DNA of 30,941 bases from contig DBTS01000153.1 of NCBI GenBank assembly GCA_002307175.1, positions 1-30,941 on the forward strand. Direction: 5' to 3'. The notes under the pieces were generated by a model. That model made no database searches. It saw nothing but the letters and a program-made list of their open reading frames with translations, and was not told the DNA's origin. Origin of the DNA: Rhodocyclaceae bacterium UBA1310 (GTDB lineage Bacteria > Pseudomonadota > Gammaproteobacteria > Burkholderiales > Rhodocyclaceae). This document shows, in pieces, positions 1-7,300 of this stretch. The position numbers and the translations under genes were made by a program. How positions within the stretch are numbered: the stretch's first letter is position 1; every line of letters starts with the position of its first letter.

Positions 1-22
1 TCGAGTCCCGTCCACTCCGCCA
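1..22 (+). tRNA. tRNA-Asp (GTC), 3' end only
   Basis: The window opens inside the T-loop of a tRNA gene. Bases 1-11 give the end of the T-loop and the 3' T-stem, bases 12-18 (CCACTCC) are the 3' acceptor strand, base 19 is discriminator G, and 20-22 are the encoded CCA. A 5' acceptor of GGAGTGG with discriminator G is what bacterial tRNA-Asp has, and the T-arm matches that family. The anticodon lies outside the window, so the Asp assignment rests on acceptor, discriminator and T-arm only. Confidence 0.8.
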
Positions 23-35
23 GTAATACGCAAAT

Positions 36-76
36 GCCTTGTAATATCGTGGTTTCACGAGATTACAAGGCTTTTT
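36..76 (+). terminator. Intrinsic terminator after tRNA-Asp
   Basis: GCCTTGTAAT (36-45) pairs with ATTACAAGGC (62-71). Inside it TCGTG (47-51) pairs with CACGA (56-60) around a GTTT loop, with one A-G mismatch between the two helices. Five T residues follow at 72-76. It sits 14 bases after the tRNA CCA end, so it ends the tRNA transcript. Confidence 0.85.
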
Positions 77-306
77 GCTATGAAAGTGTTACACATGGCG
101 AGAATGAGGTGTGGGATCGCGAGAAGCCCGATCGGTTGCCCTTAACTCACTACTTCCGCACACTTCAAGAAGCATCAGAAATGTTCTGGAAGATTGCGTC
201 TGGGATCAGGCGCTGCCGGTATTTGGCAGACGGGGAAGCAAATAGCTCAGGATGCTCAGACGGCCAGTTTCCTGAGGATCCTTCATCTGCTGCGGACGCA
301 GCAGAA
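77..306. other. Gene-free spacer between tRNA-Asp terminator and orphan gene
   Basis: No convincing gene is seen. A plus-strand open frame crosses this stretch, but it starts inside the terminator hairpin and runs antisense into the 307-1497 gene. No integrase remnant and no repeat of the tRNA 3' end was noticed by eye. Confidence 0.5.
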
Positions 307-1497
307 TCAAGGTACGGGTCGAAGCAAACCAGTGCACAGATACTTGACGTCACAGCCGAGCATGAAAAGCGCTTTTTCCGCTTTGATGAAGTCCGGATGA
401 GGCCCAGACGCTGCAATTGCATATTGAATAAGCTCCGCCGAGCGACGGGCGTACCACGCTCGTACTTCATCGCGGTTACTGGTTTTCAATGCAACATGAA
501 GTGCTTTTGAGAAAATTCCACTATGTCCATTCATTGGAGGAAAAGTGATGACTGGAATGCTCATGGACGGATTTCGCTTGTGACTAATACCGCCGTCACT
601 ACGCAAAAAAAGATACCCGACAGGCTGCGCACTGCCGCGAATCGCTACCGGATACAGCAAACGCCGCGCAAGTAGCCCCAAGGCCGATCCGACGCGGCCA
701 TCATAAATCAGTACATCCTGTCTGGGTGAAGCAACGCCACCCGACAAATCGAGCGCAGCGGCGGAAAATATTTTTGTTGTACCCGAGTTCATCGGTACTA
801 GGCCACTACTTATATCCCCAAACCACCCGCTTCCCCAAGACGAATAGGGGATGAGATTTGCTGCAGAATTGATGATGTCCTGGCGGAGATTAGAAGACCC
901 GTTTATCCATTTGATGGAGTCTGTCGATTTTAATCGCCCCTTAAAGACACCACCCCAGTCAAGTATTTTGCAGCAGACAATCTCCGTCAGGGATTGGTTG
1001 CCTAAGCGAATGGCTGACTGCAGTGCAGCCGACAAGTGATTGAAACTCCCGCCTTTGTAGGGAGTCCAGCTGTAATGATCTGCAGCCTGTTTGATCGAGT
1101 TACACCACCAGTGATGAGGACTACTATGACCGTGCTTTGAATTACGCCATGTTTTCCATTCACGGCCACTCGAAATTTTGTAACAATGAAAATGCCCAAC
1201 TCCGCAGGAGCAAGTGCCAGTTGGCAGTGCAGCACCACTCCACCAGCCGCGGAGGGTATCCGCGCATTCATCAGAAAGCAGTGGGGACTCGTTCCTATTC
1301 TGGGCTGCAGCCTCCCTTGCATCTGCAATAGGAGTAAGAGGATCTGGGCGCTTCTCTACCCTCCAGTCCGGATACGCGTCAGGTAGTGGCTTCCATTCAC
1401 CCTCCCATTCGCCTTCACCTTCCACTCCAGGATTGCAAGGAGAGACCTTAGGCGGCGTCCAGCCTTTTAGGACGGACTCAAGAGCGTTCTCATTCAT
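307..1497 (-). CDS. Conserved hypothetical protein beside tRNA-Asp
   Basis: A 396-residue soluble protein without signal peptide or membrane segment. The N-terminal third is rich in Trp, Pro, Gly and Glu and contains a small Cys/His cluster around residues 96-105 (CSCGVGHFHC). The middle has KILDWGGV followed later by MNSGTTKIF and LIYDGRVGSALG, and the C-terminus has a helix ending in LFMLGCDV. These blocks recall an uncharacterised bacterial family that I remember mostly as hypothetical proteins in accessory regions; I do not know its function. A modest SD-like GGAAGC lies about 6 bases before the ATG. It is less GC-rich than most of the window, and its place next to a tRNA gene suggests acquired DNA. 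Real gene: likely. Function: unknown. Confidence 0.7.
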   Translation of the reverse strand: MNENALESVLKGWTPPKVSPCNPGVEGEGEWEGEWKPLPDAYPDWRVEKRPDPLTPIADAREAAAQNRNESPLLSDECADTLRGWWSGAALPTGTCSCGVGHFHCYKISSGREWKTWRNSKHGHSSPHHWWCNSIKQAADHYSWTPYKGGSFNHLSAALQSAIRLGNQSLTEIVCCKILDWGGVFKGRLKSTDSIKWINGSSNLRQDIINSAANLIPYSSWGSGWFGDISSGLVPMNSGTTKIFSAAALDLSGGVASPRQDVLIYDGRVGSALGLLARRLLYPVAIRGSAQPVGYLFLRSDGGISHKRNPSMSIPVITFPPMNGHSGIFSKALHVALKTSNRDEVRAWYARRSAELIQYAIAASGPHPDFIKAEKALFMLGCDVKYLCTGLLRPVP

Positions 1498-1617
1498 TTT
1501 TTGCTTCCACTTTATTCATCGTGACGATGCGTGAACACCGGCAGCCTTAGTCAAAAAGGTTGTACTAGGGCCTAGACTAACTCTCGTTGCATATCGTCTC
1601 AATGGATTTTCGTCACT

Positions 1618-2088
1618 TCATGCATGGTTATTGATCGGAGCCACCACCTGTATGCTTCCCTTCTTGCCGAAGGCCGGCTGACCGATTTCCCATGTATGAT
1701 CCTCCCGCGCCTGAAGCATCTCAGGGCTGGTGTCTGGCGCGTACTCAGCACAAGTGATCTCAAGTTCAAGGCCCAGCCCGCGCGTCCAGTGGCTCAGTTG
1801 CAAGGCGTAAGGCTGATAACGTTGGAGGCCATGCCCTCCTGCCGACTGCCCGCCACCACTGATGCGATGCCGATGATCGGATTCGATCATTTGACCGAGC
1901 ATTTGCCCTACGAATGGATCGAGCAAGCCTTGGTTGCTCAGGGAGTGGAGAGCGGACGGTGGCGTCGCCTGCCTGCCGAGCTGGTACTCGTTCAGGGGCG
2001 TTTTGCTTTTCCGTTTCTTTTCGACTGTTTCGTATTTGCTGCACCGGTCGATAGGACTGCATCCGGCTTCTGGCTCTCCGCCAGCGGC
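1618..2088 (-). pseudogene. Start-less reading frame, possible broken gene
   Basis: This frame directly continues the frame of the upstream 2089-2604 gene after its TGA and stays open for about 156 codons. There is no ATG or GTG near its 5' end; the first possible starts are a TTG at 1926 and later internal ATGs. The translation has ordinary protein character (for example PLNEYQLGRQ, then LLDPFVGQMLGQMIESDHRH, and a C-terminus ending VVAPINNHA), and codon use looks like coding. It could be the 3' part of a gene that lost its start, a second domain cut off from the upstream gene by a nonsense change, or a gene with a TTG start at 1926. I recognise no family. Confidence 0.45.
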
Positions 2089-2604
2089 TCAGGCGTTAGC
2101 GATCAAGCGGGTTTCCCAGACCAGGAACGATCCTTCAAGCGCAATGGAGGCTTCGGTGATGATCTTGAACGTCCTGTCGCTTCTGTAGTTCGGCAGATAT
2201 TCCGCGAAGCCCTCGAAAAACAGCGACTCTGCGCCCTCTGCATCGTTCGGGATGCGTAACTGGATATCCCGATTGCCGACGTACCAGAATGGGAAGGGCA
2301 GCAGATCATCCTCGATGTGGATGGTGATGAATTCGATATCTTTCCATGCCAGGGTCTGCGCGGCCTGCCCATCGATGGTCTGGGTGATGCAATCAGCGTC
2401 GTAGCCGATCCGTACGGGAACAGGCAATCCATCAGGTGCCGGAAGCTGGTGCTGAGCCTGTGGCGACTGAAAGGCGGAAAGAAGCTGGCTGAAAAAACTC
2501 TGCATACAAGGGAAAGGCCATTCTGTTGGGATGCACCCGCGTTCAGCTGACATCTGATACTGCGGGCTGATTATCGACTTCGTATTGGTCTCGATATGGC
2601 TCAT
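2089..2604 (-). CDS. Immunity-like cytoplasmic protein
   Basis: A 171-residue protein with no signal peptide. Residues about 65-167 alternate short beta-type stretches (TLAWKDIEFITIHIEDD, PFWYVGNRDIQLRIPNDAEG) and end in a segment closing with FLVWETR. This resembles the general pattern of small proteins found next to polymorphic toxins, where a W-D/E-I motif, an acidic centre and a final F-x-x-W-E are typical. That is pattern memory, not a search result. The first 60 residues are low in structure and Gln/Pro rich. No clear ribosome-binding site precedes the ATG at 2604. No toxin gene is recognisable beside it, only the start-less frame downstream in the same frame. Confidence 0.6.
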   Translation of the reverse strand: MSHIETNTKSIISPQYQMSAERGCIPTEWPFPCMQSFFSQLLSAFQSPQAQHQLPAPDGLPVPVRIGYDADCITQTIDGQAAQTLAWKDIEFITIHIEDDLLPFPFWYVGNRDIQLRIPNDAEGAESLFFEGFAEYLPNYRSDRTFKIITEASIALEGSFLVWETRLIANA

Positions 2605-2628
2605 GTTTTGAAGGGTTTTTGAGCCTGG

Positions 2629-2652
2629 CCTATGTGCCTATGTGCCTATGTG
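2629..2652. repeat. Three perfect copies of an 8-base tandem repeat
   Basis: CCTATGTG occurs three times head to tail at 2629-2636, 2637-2644 and 2645-2652, between the lipoprotein gene and the immunity-like gene. A degenerate fourth unit follows. Confidence 0.85.
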
Positions 2653-2661
2653 CATATGGCG

Positions 2662-3210
2662 CTAAATCGTATTCTGTTTCTTGCTCCGGGCGTTGGACTT
2701 CTTAGATGAAGAAGTATCAGTCGGGGTGTAACGCGTATCCTTGCTCTGTGCTTCGCCAGCCTTGCCCCGGCTGTTGTCGGTACTGGCAAGATTGCTCAGT
2801 GAGCGCTCCATCTGCGAGACGATTTCCTGTGCTGTGGCGCCGTCGAGCATCAGCATGTTTTTGCGGGCAGTGACATTTACGCGAGTCAGATTTGAAGACA
2901 GCGTCTGAAGTTCGATCGTTACTGCAAGATCTCCGACCTTGCCCTTGGTGATCTGGCCGTTATCCACGGCTTCAACAGTATCAATGTCAATCTTCAGCCG
3001 TTTGCTGGTGAGGAGTACCGCACTGTCTACGCGATCCAGTGGCTCGGAAAAGGTCCGCGAGGCCGTGCCATTGACCTGATGACTGATCCCCGCGCCTGCG
3101 CCTGCGCCGGCGAGGCTGACAGCCAGTGCAGCGCAACCATTGAGCGAAAGCATGACGGCAGCGCAGGCTGCAATGCGGATCAGGTGTTTTGAAGAGTTTG
3201 TCATGGTCAC
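2662..3210 (-). CDS. DUF3568-type small lipoprotein
   Basis: A 182-residue protein with a lipoprotein signal: basic N-terminus, hydrophobic stretch, and lipobox LNGC with the acylated Cys at residue 26. A Gly/Ala run (residues about 27-40) leads into a globular beta-type domain (about 45-140) containing LKIDIDTVEAVDNGQI and an LTRVNVTARKN strand, as in the DUF3568 family. The tail (about 141-182) is polar and Lys/Ser rich, probably disordered. Chosen start is GTG at 3210 because AGGAG at 3220-3224 lies 9 bases upstream; the in-frame ATG at 3204 would be 15 bases away. Expected location is the periplasmic face of the outer or inner membrane. Role unknown. Confidence 0.8.
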   Translation of the reverse strand: MTMTNSSKHLIRIAACAAVMLSLNGCAALAVSLAGAGAGAGISHQVNGTASRTFSEPLDRVDSAVLLTSKRLKIDIDTVEAVDNGQITKGKVGDLAVTIELQTLSSNLTRVNVTARKNMLMLDGATAQEIVSQMERSLSNLASTDNSRGKAGEAQSKDTRYTPTDTSSSKKSNARSKKQNTI

Positions 3211-3925
3211 GGGCCGTTACTCCTGGGCTGGCGGTCCGCTCAGGTGAGCGTGTCTGCACGGATTATCTAAGCAGCAGCTGTGCCGGTTACCAATGGGTAG
3301 GTGGCTTTCTGACGAAAGCGGGGAAAAAAACATTGAATGGTTTAAAAAAGCGGATAAGCGTTACCGGGCAGGATAGGAACGGCCAATCTGGCATCACCGG
3401 AGGGTGAGAACCCCGCCGAAATTGGGCAGGTCTGCGCCGTAGTGTGGCAGGGATATTCCAAGTGCGTGCATATCAGTGTGTGGTCGAGTGCCGCTAGCCT
3501 ACCTAACTGCCTGAGTTTTTATCGGAATCTGTCTGCCTGTAGGTTCTGCCTGGGGAAAGCGTCAGCTCATGCATGCCATACTCGTCACCGGCGCTTTACG
3601 TGTATCGAATCCCGAAGGTGGGAGCGCGATGGGTGTTCGTGAGAATCTGCGCAGAGGATTTTTCGGGTTGATTTTTCCATTGGGCGTCGAGGCATCCAGA
3701 TCCGGTTTCTTTGTTTCTCCCGAGGTAATGTCAGCACTGCCGCTGGCATTGATCCTGCTTTTGAGCACAAGGTCTGCATGTTTCGTTGCCGGTTGAGTGA
3801 ATGATCAATATTCGTGTTTGCGGGTTGGTGTGGCCGGTGCCATGCTGATAATTGAATGGGTGGCGTCCTTCTGGGTGGAGGGTTGCCGGGCGGATGGCGC
3901 CAAGTGTGCTCAAGGGAGCGTCTGG
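3211..3925. other. Gene-free divergent intergenic region
   Basis: This 715-base stretch separates the minus-strand lipoprotein from the plus-strand membrane protein and must hold both promoters. Short open frames exist (for example 3569-3796 plus) but none has a good ribosome-binding site together with a recognisable product. I could not identify a riboswitch, tRNA or mobile element in it. Confidence 0.5.
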
Positions 3926-4447
3926 ATGAAGAAATACACCCCGCAGATAGCCATGAGTGCCACGCTGATGGGCGTGTCTGTCTGCGCACGCCTGCTACTG
4001 GACTGGACTCCATTCCAGAGCTGGTTTCCCAGCCTGATGTGGCTGCACATCGCGCTGATTGCGCTGACCCTGTATGGCATTGTCGTCATCTATACCGCAC
4101 GGGCGCCTGTCAAGACCACCTTTCTGGCGTTCCTGCGTGGCCTGCCGGTCTGGCTTCTGGTGCTTGCCCTGCCTGCACTCGTGGCGGTGGTGTCGCTGGC
4201 GCGTGAGGAAGCCACGACGCAGGCCGGCTTCATGGGCCCGCAAGGTGTTCACTGGCAGGCAGAGGGCGGGCGTTACTACTATGCGCAAGACAACCAGCCC
4301 AAAGTTGAAGTGTCAGAAGCGAATTTTCGTGCCGGACTTCGGCAGGCTTACGCCATTTTTGCCGATGGCTGGATCATCTTTTCTTACGTGCTGCTGATCC
4401 TCTGGAGTGCCATCCGGCGGCGTGAAGAGCTGACCCGCAGCGGCTAG
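3926..4447 (+). CDS. Four-helix inner-membrane protein, unknown function
   Basis: A 173-residue membrane protein. Hydrophobic segments lie near residues 7-24, 34-56, 67-92 and 141-163. A soluble loop of about 45 residues between helices 3 and 4 contains HWQAEGGRYYYAQDN. The C-terminus is basic (IRRREELTRSG), consistent with a cytoplasmic tail. I chose ATG 3926 because AAGGGAG at 3912-3918 is well spaced; the frame is open upstream to 3797, but those earlier starts lack a ribosome-binding site. I do not recognise the family. It converges on cowN with only 33 bases between the two stop codons. Confidence 0.7.
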   Translation: MKKYTPQIAMSATLMGVSVCARLLLDWTPFQSWFPSLMWLHIALIALTLYGIVVIYTARAPVKTTFLAFLRGLPVWLLVLALPALVAVVSLAREEATTQAGFMGPQGVHWQAEGGRYYYAQDNQPKVEVSEANFRAGLRQAYAIFADGWIIFSYVLLILWSAIRRREELTRSG

Positions 4448-4480
4448 CCCAGTGTGGCGCCCGGCATGAAGTCATGCTTC

Positions 4481-4804
4481 TCAGCAGCACTCCTCCTCGA
4501 TGCGATCGAGTAGTGCCAGCGCCATGGCGTCTTCGTGCGCTTCGAACAGCTCACGTATCTGGTTCAGGTTGCTGTGCACCAGGAACAGATCGTCAGGCTT
4601 GGCGCCGCTGCCGCCTTCGGCCTTCTTCTTGAAGTATTCCCAGAATGCATTGGTGTGCTGCGGATCATCGATGTAACGGCGGATGCAGGCCATGATCTCG
4701 TGTGCCTTGGCGTCACAGTCGAGGCCGACAAAGCTGATGTAGCGGTCCGGTTTTTCTTCTGTTTTTGCGGCGGACTGGCAGGGGCAGGGGCAGGGCGTGG
4801 GCAT
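4481..4804 (-). CDS. cowN: CowN, CO-protection protein of nitrogenase
   Basis: The CowN signature is clear: DRYISFVGLDCDA near the N-terminus, a central region with NAFWEYFKKK, then KPDDLFLVHSNLNQIRELF and a terminal ALLDRIEEECC. CowN is known to sustain nitrogenase-dependent growth in the presence of CO, acting in the cytoplasm. The start at 4804 gives 107 residues and has AAGGAAG just upstream; in-frame ATGs at 4837 and 4846 have weaker sites. With this start the protein begins with an unusual Cys-Pro run (MPTPCPCPCQS) ahead of the conserved core. It lies 52 bases downstream of the CooA-like regulator on the same strand, so co-transcription or direct CooA control is likely. No nif genes are visible. 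Confidence 0.92.
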   Translation of the reverse strand: MPTPCPCPCQSAAKTEEKPDRYISFVGLDCDAKAHEIMACIRRYIDDPQHTNAFWEYFKKKAEGGSGAKPDDLFLVHSNLNQIRELFEAHEDAMALALLDRIEEECC

Positions 4805-4856
4805 GAGGCTTCCTTGGTGGATACGTGATGTCTCCATGCTATCCATAAGCCGCTCA

Positions 4857-5534
4857 TCAGGATGTCGGCTGGCCGACATCTTTCATTTCCAGCCCCTCCT
4901 GCCAACGGATCAGGGCTTGTGGATCACTGATACAGAGTTGATGCTGGCCAAAACGTGAAATGGTGTTCTCACGCTGCAGCCGGCCCAGCAGGCTCGATAC
5001 GGTCTGGCGCGTGCAGCCCAGGAGCAGGGCTATTTCGCTGGCGGAAAGATCCAGCGTGAACTGCATGCCCGGCATTTGTGCCACGCCCTGCTGGCGTGCC
5101 CACACCAGCAGGAAGCGGGCAAGCCGTCCGGCCACATCGCGAAAGGCCAGATCCTCGATGATAGCGATGCTGTTGTCGAGAATCCGCCCCAGTACCGGCA
5201 TGACCAGGCCCAGCATGCCCGGCTCGTTGGCCAGGCTGCGTGCAAATTGCGCAGTCGGCATGCCAAGCAGGGTGCAGGCGCTCTCGCAGCGCAGATAGGC
5301 TCGTGTGTGGGTGCTGAACAGCTCCCCCGGCGCAAGGTAGGCCAGGGTGAGTTCCTTGTCTTCGCTGGCGACAAAGACGCGGATACGCCCCTCGCGCAGA
5401 ATCAGGATGCGATTGTCTGTCGCATGTGGAGTGCTGACGAGATAGCCACGCGCCAGGCTCTGGCTGCTGAAGCGCTCCAGCAGAGACTCTGGCAGGGGAG
5501 GCGTGTCATGCGTGGGCGAAGGGTGGGCGTGCAT
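4857..5534 (-). CDS. cooA: CooA-like CO-sensing transcription regulator (CRP/FNR family)
   Basis: A 225-residue CRP/FNR-family protein: cyclic-nucleotide-type beta-roll (residues about 22-105), a long dimerisation helix, and a helix-turn-helix with ASEIALLLGCTRQTVSSLL. From memory, it aligns without gaps to Rhodospirillum rubrum CooA from the first conserved Phe (22 here, 23 there) through GELFSTH, placing His76 on CooA heme ligand His77. The equivalent of Cys75, ligand of the ferric heme in R. rubrum CooA, is Ser74 here. The ATG at 5534 is chosen because it gives the CooA length and register; the longer TTG start at 5621 lies within the terminator stem of the upstream gene. The ribosome-binding site is weak. 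Its neighbour cowN is a known CooA-type target, which supports the call over a generic FNR-like protein. Confidence 0.82.
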   Translation of the reverse strand: MHAHPSPTHDTPPLPESLLERFSSQSLARGYLVSTPHATDNRILILREGRIRVFVASEDKELTLAYLAPGELFSTHTRAYLRCESACTLLGMPTAQFARSLANEPGMLGLVMPVLGRILDNSIAIIEDLAFRDVAGRLARFLLVWARQQGVAQMPGMQFTLDLSASEIALLLGCTRQTVSSLLGRLQRENTISRFGQHQLCISDPQALIRWQEGLEMKDVGQPTS

Positions 5535-5604
5535 GCGACAAAACCGACAGGAACACGGGATTACCGGAGCTTCGTGCAAGGAGCGTGCCGGTTGGTGCGA
5601 ATTG

Positions 5605-5620
5605 TGTGGCCCAAATGACA
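5605..5620. promoter_or_regulatory. Candidate CRP/CooA-type operator upstream of cooA
   Basis: TGTGG-N6-TGACA lies about 70 bases upstream of the cooA start and matches 8 of 10 positions of the TGTCA-N6-TGACA type of site used by this family. It touches the terminator hairpin of the upstream gene. Autoregulation by CooA is inference. Confidence 0.35.
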
Positions 5621-5642
5621 AAGCCCCAAAATGGGGCTTTGT
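5618..5642 (-). terminator. Terminator hairpin after the OYE reductase gene
   Basis: ACAAAGCCCC (5618-5627) and GGGGCTTTGT (5633-5642) form a perfect 10-base-pair stem with a 5-base loop, 32 bases downstream of the reductase stop codon. On the minus strand the stem ends in CTTTGT followed by CATTT, so the U-tract is weak but the hairpin is strong. Confidence 0.75.
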
Positions 5643-5674
5643 GTGTGCTGCGACGGATAAGGTGGCGTGCCGAT

Positions 5675-6739
5675 TCAGAGGCGCGGATAGTCGGTGTAGC
5701 CGACGGCAGGGTCTGGCTGTCCGTAACCGTAAAAAGTCTCCGGATGAGGCGTATTCAGTGCCGCCCCGCGCTGCATGCGCAGTGGCAGATCAGGTGTGGC
5801 GATGAAGTCTTTGCCGAAAGCCACGGCATCGGCTTCTCCCGCCTTGAGCACAGCCTCGGCGGTTTCACGCGTCAGCTCCTGATTGGCAATGAAAACGCCA
5901 CCGAAATCTGCCTTCAGCGCCGGGCCGAGACGCGGTGCAGCCTGGGATTCACGTGCAAACACGAAGGCGATCCGGCGCTTGCCGAGTTCCCGTGCCACAT
6001 AGCCGAAAGTGGCGCGTGGATCGCTGTCGCCCATCGTATGTGAGTCACCGCGAGGGGCTAGATGCACGCCCACACGCCCGGCGCCCCAGACGCTGATGAC
6101 GGCGTCTGTGGCCTCAAGGAGCAGACGTGCGCGGTTCTCGATGCTGCCGCCATAGCTGTCGGTGCGCTTGTTGGTACTGTCCTGCAGGAACTGGTCAAGC
6201 AGATAGCCATTCGCGCCGTGCAGTTCGACGCCATCGAATCCGGCTGCCTTGGCGTTTTCTGCGCCACGCCGGTAGGCTTCAACGATGCCCGGAATCTCTT
6301 CGGTTTCAAGCGCACGCGGTACCACATATCCGCGCAGCGGGCGCAGCAGGCTGACGTGCCCTTCTGCAGCCAGGGCACTGGGGGCCACCGGCAGCTCCCC
6401 GCCGAGATGTTCGGGGTCGGAGATGCGGCCCACATGCCAGAGCTGCATGAAAATGCGCCCACCGGCCGCGTGAACCGCCTGCGTCACCAGCTTCCAGCCT
6501 TCAACCTGCTCATCAGACCAGATTCCGGGGGTGTCGGGATAGCCCACGCCCATCGGTGTTACGGAAGTGGCTTCGGTGAGAATCAGCCCGGCGCTGGCGC
6601 GCTGTGCGTAGTACTCCGCCATCAGCGCGTTGGGAATGCGCCCGGGGGCGGCACGGCAACGTGTCAGCGGGGCCATCACGATGCGGTTGGGCCAGGTGAG
6701 GTCGCCTACCTGGATTGGGTCGAACATGCTTGTTGTCAT
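5675..6739 (-). CDS. Old yellow enzyme family ene-reductase (NemA-like)
   Basis: A 354-residue FMN-dependent alkene reductase of the old yellow enzyme family, acting in the cytoplasm with NAD(P)H on activated alkenes such as N-ethylmaleimide or nitro compounds. Seen motifs: IVMAPLTRCRA near the N-terminus (FMN site), FMQLWHVGRIS, the substrate-binding His/Asn pair and Tyr in HGANGYLLDQF, the family stretch STNKRTDSYGGSIENR, and a C-terminal FGKDFIATPDLPLR. Length is as usual. The ATG at 6739 has AGAAGG about 9 bases upstream; the open frame extends further upstream into the ArsR gene but is not the start. It follows the arsR gene by 34 bases on the same strand, so the two form an operon, the common arrangement for reactive-electrophile-responsive reductases. 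Confidence 0.92.
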   Translation of the reverse strand: MTTSMFDPIQVGDLTWPNRIVMAPLTRCRAAPGRIPNALMAEYYAQRASAGLILTEATSVTPMGVGYPDTPGIWSDEQVEGWKLVTQAVHAAGGRIFMQLWHVGRISDPEHLGGELPVAPSALAAEGHVSLLRPLRGYVVPRALETEEIPGIVEAYRRGAENAKAAGFDGVELHGANGYLLDQFLQDSTNKRTDSYGGSIENRARLLLEATDAVISVWGAGRVGVHLAPRGDSHTMGDSDPRATFGYVARELGKRRIAFVFARESQAAPRLGPALKADFGGVFIANQELTRETAEAVLKAGEADAVAFGKDFIATPDLPLRMQRGAALNTPHPETFYGYGQPDPAVGYTDYPRL

Positions 6740-6773
6740 GACGATATTCCTTCTGTTGGTGAGGTTGGCAGGG

Positions 6774-7088
6774 TTAAAGCACACTGGGCATTCTGTGCAG
6801 GAATGCCTCGATGACAGATTCATTTCTAGAATAGAAGATCCATTGCCCGATTTTCTCTGTACGCACAAGTTCGGCGCGTTGCAGCACCGCCAGATGCGCC
6901 GACATCGTTGAAGCTGAGAGACCGGAGCGCTCGTGGATCTGGCCGGCGCATACGCCTGGTTCGAAATTGTGTTTTTGCCCAGGGAAATTGGTGGCGGGCT
7001 GTTTCAGCCAGACAAGAATTTCGCGGCGCAAGGGGTGCGCCAGCGCCTTGAGGATTTCGTCGATCTGTAGAGAGGTGAGTTCGTGCAT
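6774..7088 (-). CDS. ArsR-family repressor
   Basis: A 104-residue winged-helix protein. It starts with an ILKALAHPLRREILVWL helix typical of ArsR regulators, has the recognition helix in SGLSASTMSAHLAVLQRAELV, and a wing TEKIGQWIFYSRNE. No classical metal-binding ELCVCDL motif is present; single Cys and His residues near 47-53 and 60 could be part of a thiol sensor. The ATG at 7088 fits the usual family length; the frame extends upstream, but there is no better start. It is the first gene of a pair with the ene-reductase and probably represses both genes until an electrophile or oxidant modifies it (inference). Confidence 0.85.
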   Translation of the reverse strand: MHELTSLQIDEILKALAHPLRREILVWLKQPATNFPGQKHNFEPGVCAGQIHERSGLSASTMSAHLAVLQRAELVRTEKIGQWIFYSRNESVIEAFLHRMPSVL

Positions 7089-7116
7089 GGGATTTATTTC
7101 GCCGTTTTCCGAATCA

Positions 7117-7138
7117 TATTTCGCAAATAAACGAAATA
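7117..7138. promoter_or_regulatory. Inverted repeat, candidate ArsR operator
   Basis: TATTTCG (7117-7123) and CGAAATA (7132-7138) form a perfect 7-base inverted repeat with an 8-base spacer, 29 bases upstream of the arsR start. The position and symmetry fit an autoregulatory operator. Confidence 0.55.
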
Positions 7139-7300
7139 CAAGGAGAGAATTCCGTGTGGTTCGCTCATCAAGAAGCTGAAAATGCAAAACAGGTAAGTGG
7201 AAGAGTGGTAAATAATAACCATTTTGCCTAAATGTTATGCATTGTAATGACGCAAAGCATTGATATAAAAAAGTTCTTTACTAAAGATAACTTTGTTGTT

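Noticed and set aside
34..510. Plus-strand open frame of 158 codons after tRNA-Asp
   Set aside because: It starts inside the terminator hairpin, has no ribosome-binding site and runs antisense into the 307-1497 gene.
1624..2259. Plus-strand open frame of 211 codons
   Set aside because: Antisense to the immunity-like gene and to the start-less frame; those minus-strand translations look more protein-like, and no ribosome-binding site is evident here.
2629..2652. CRISPR-like array
   Set aside because: The units are 8 bases, directly adjacent and without spacers; this is a simple tandem repeat. No other CRISPR pattern was seen in the window.
23..3210. Prophage or integrative element anchored at tRNA-Asp
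   Set aside because: No integrase and no second copy of the tRNA 3' end seen within the window; island status remains only a suspicion.
3340..3480. Possible structured RNA or riboswitch in the 715-base spacer
   Set aside because: Local G/C-rich complementarity is present, but no known riboswitch core could be matched.
3569..3796. 75-codon plus-strand open frame in the divergent spacer
   Set aside because: No ribosome-binding site and no recognisable domain; the hydrophobic tail alone is not enough.
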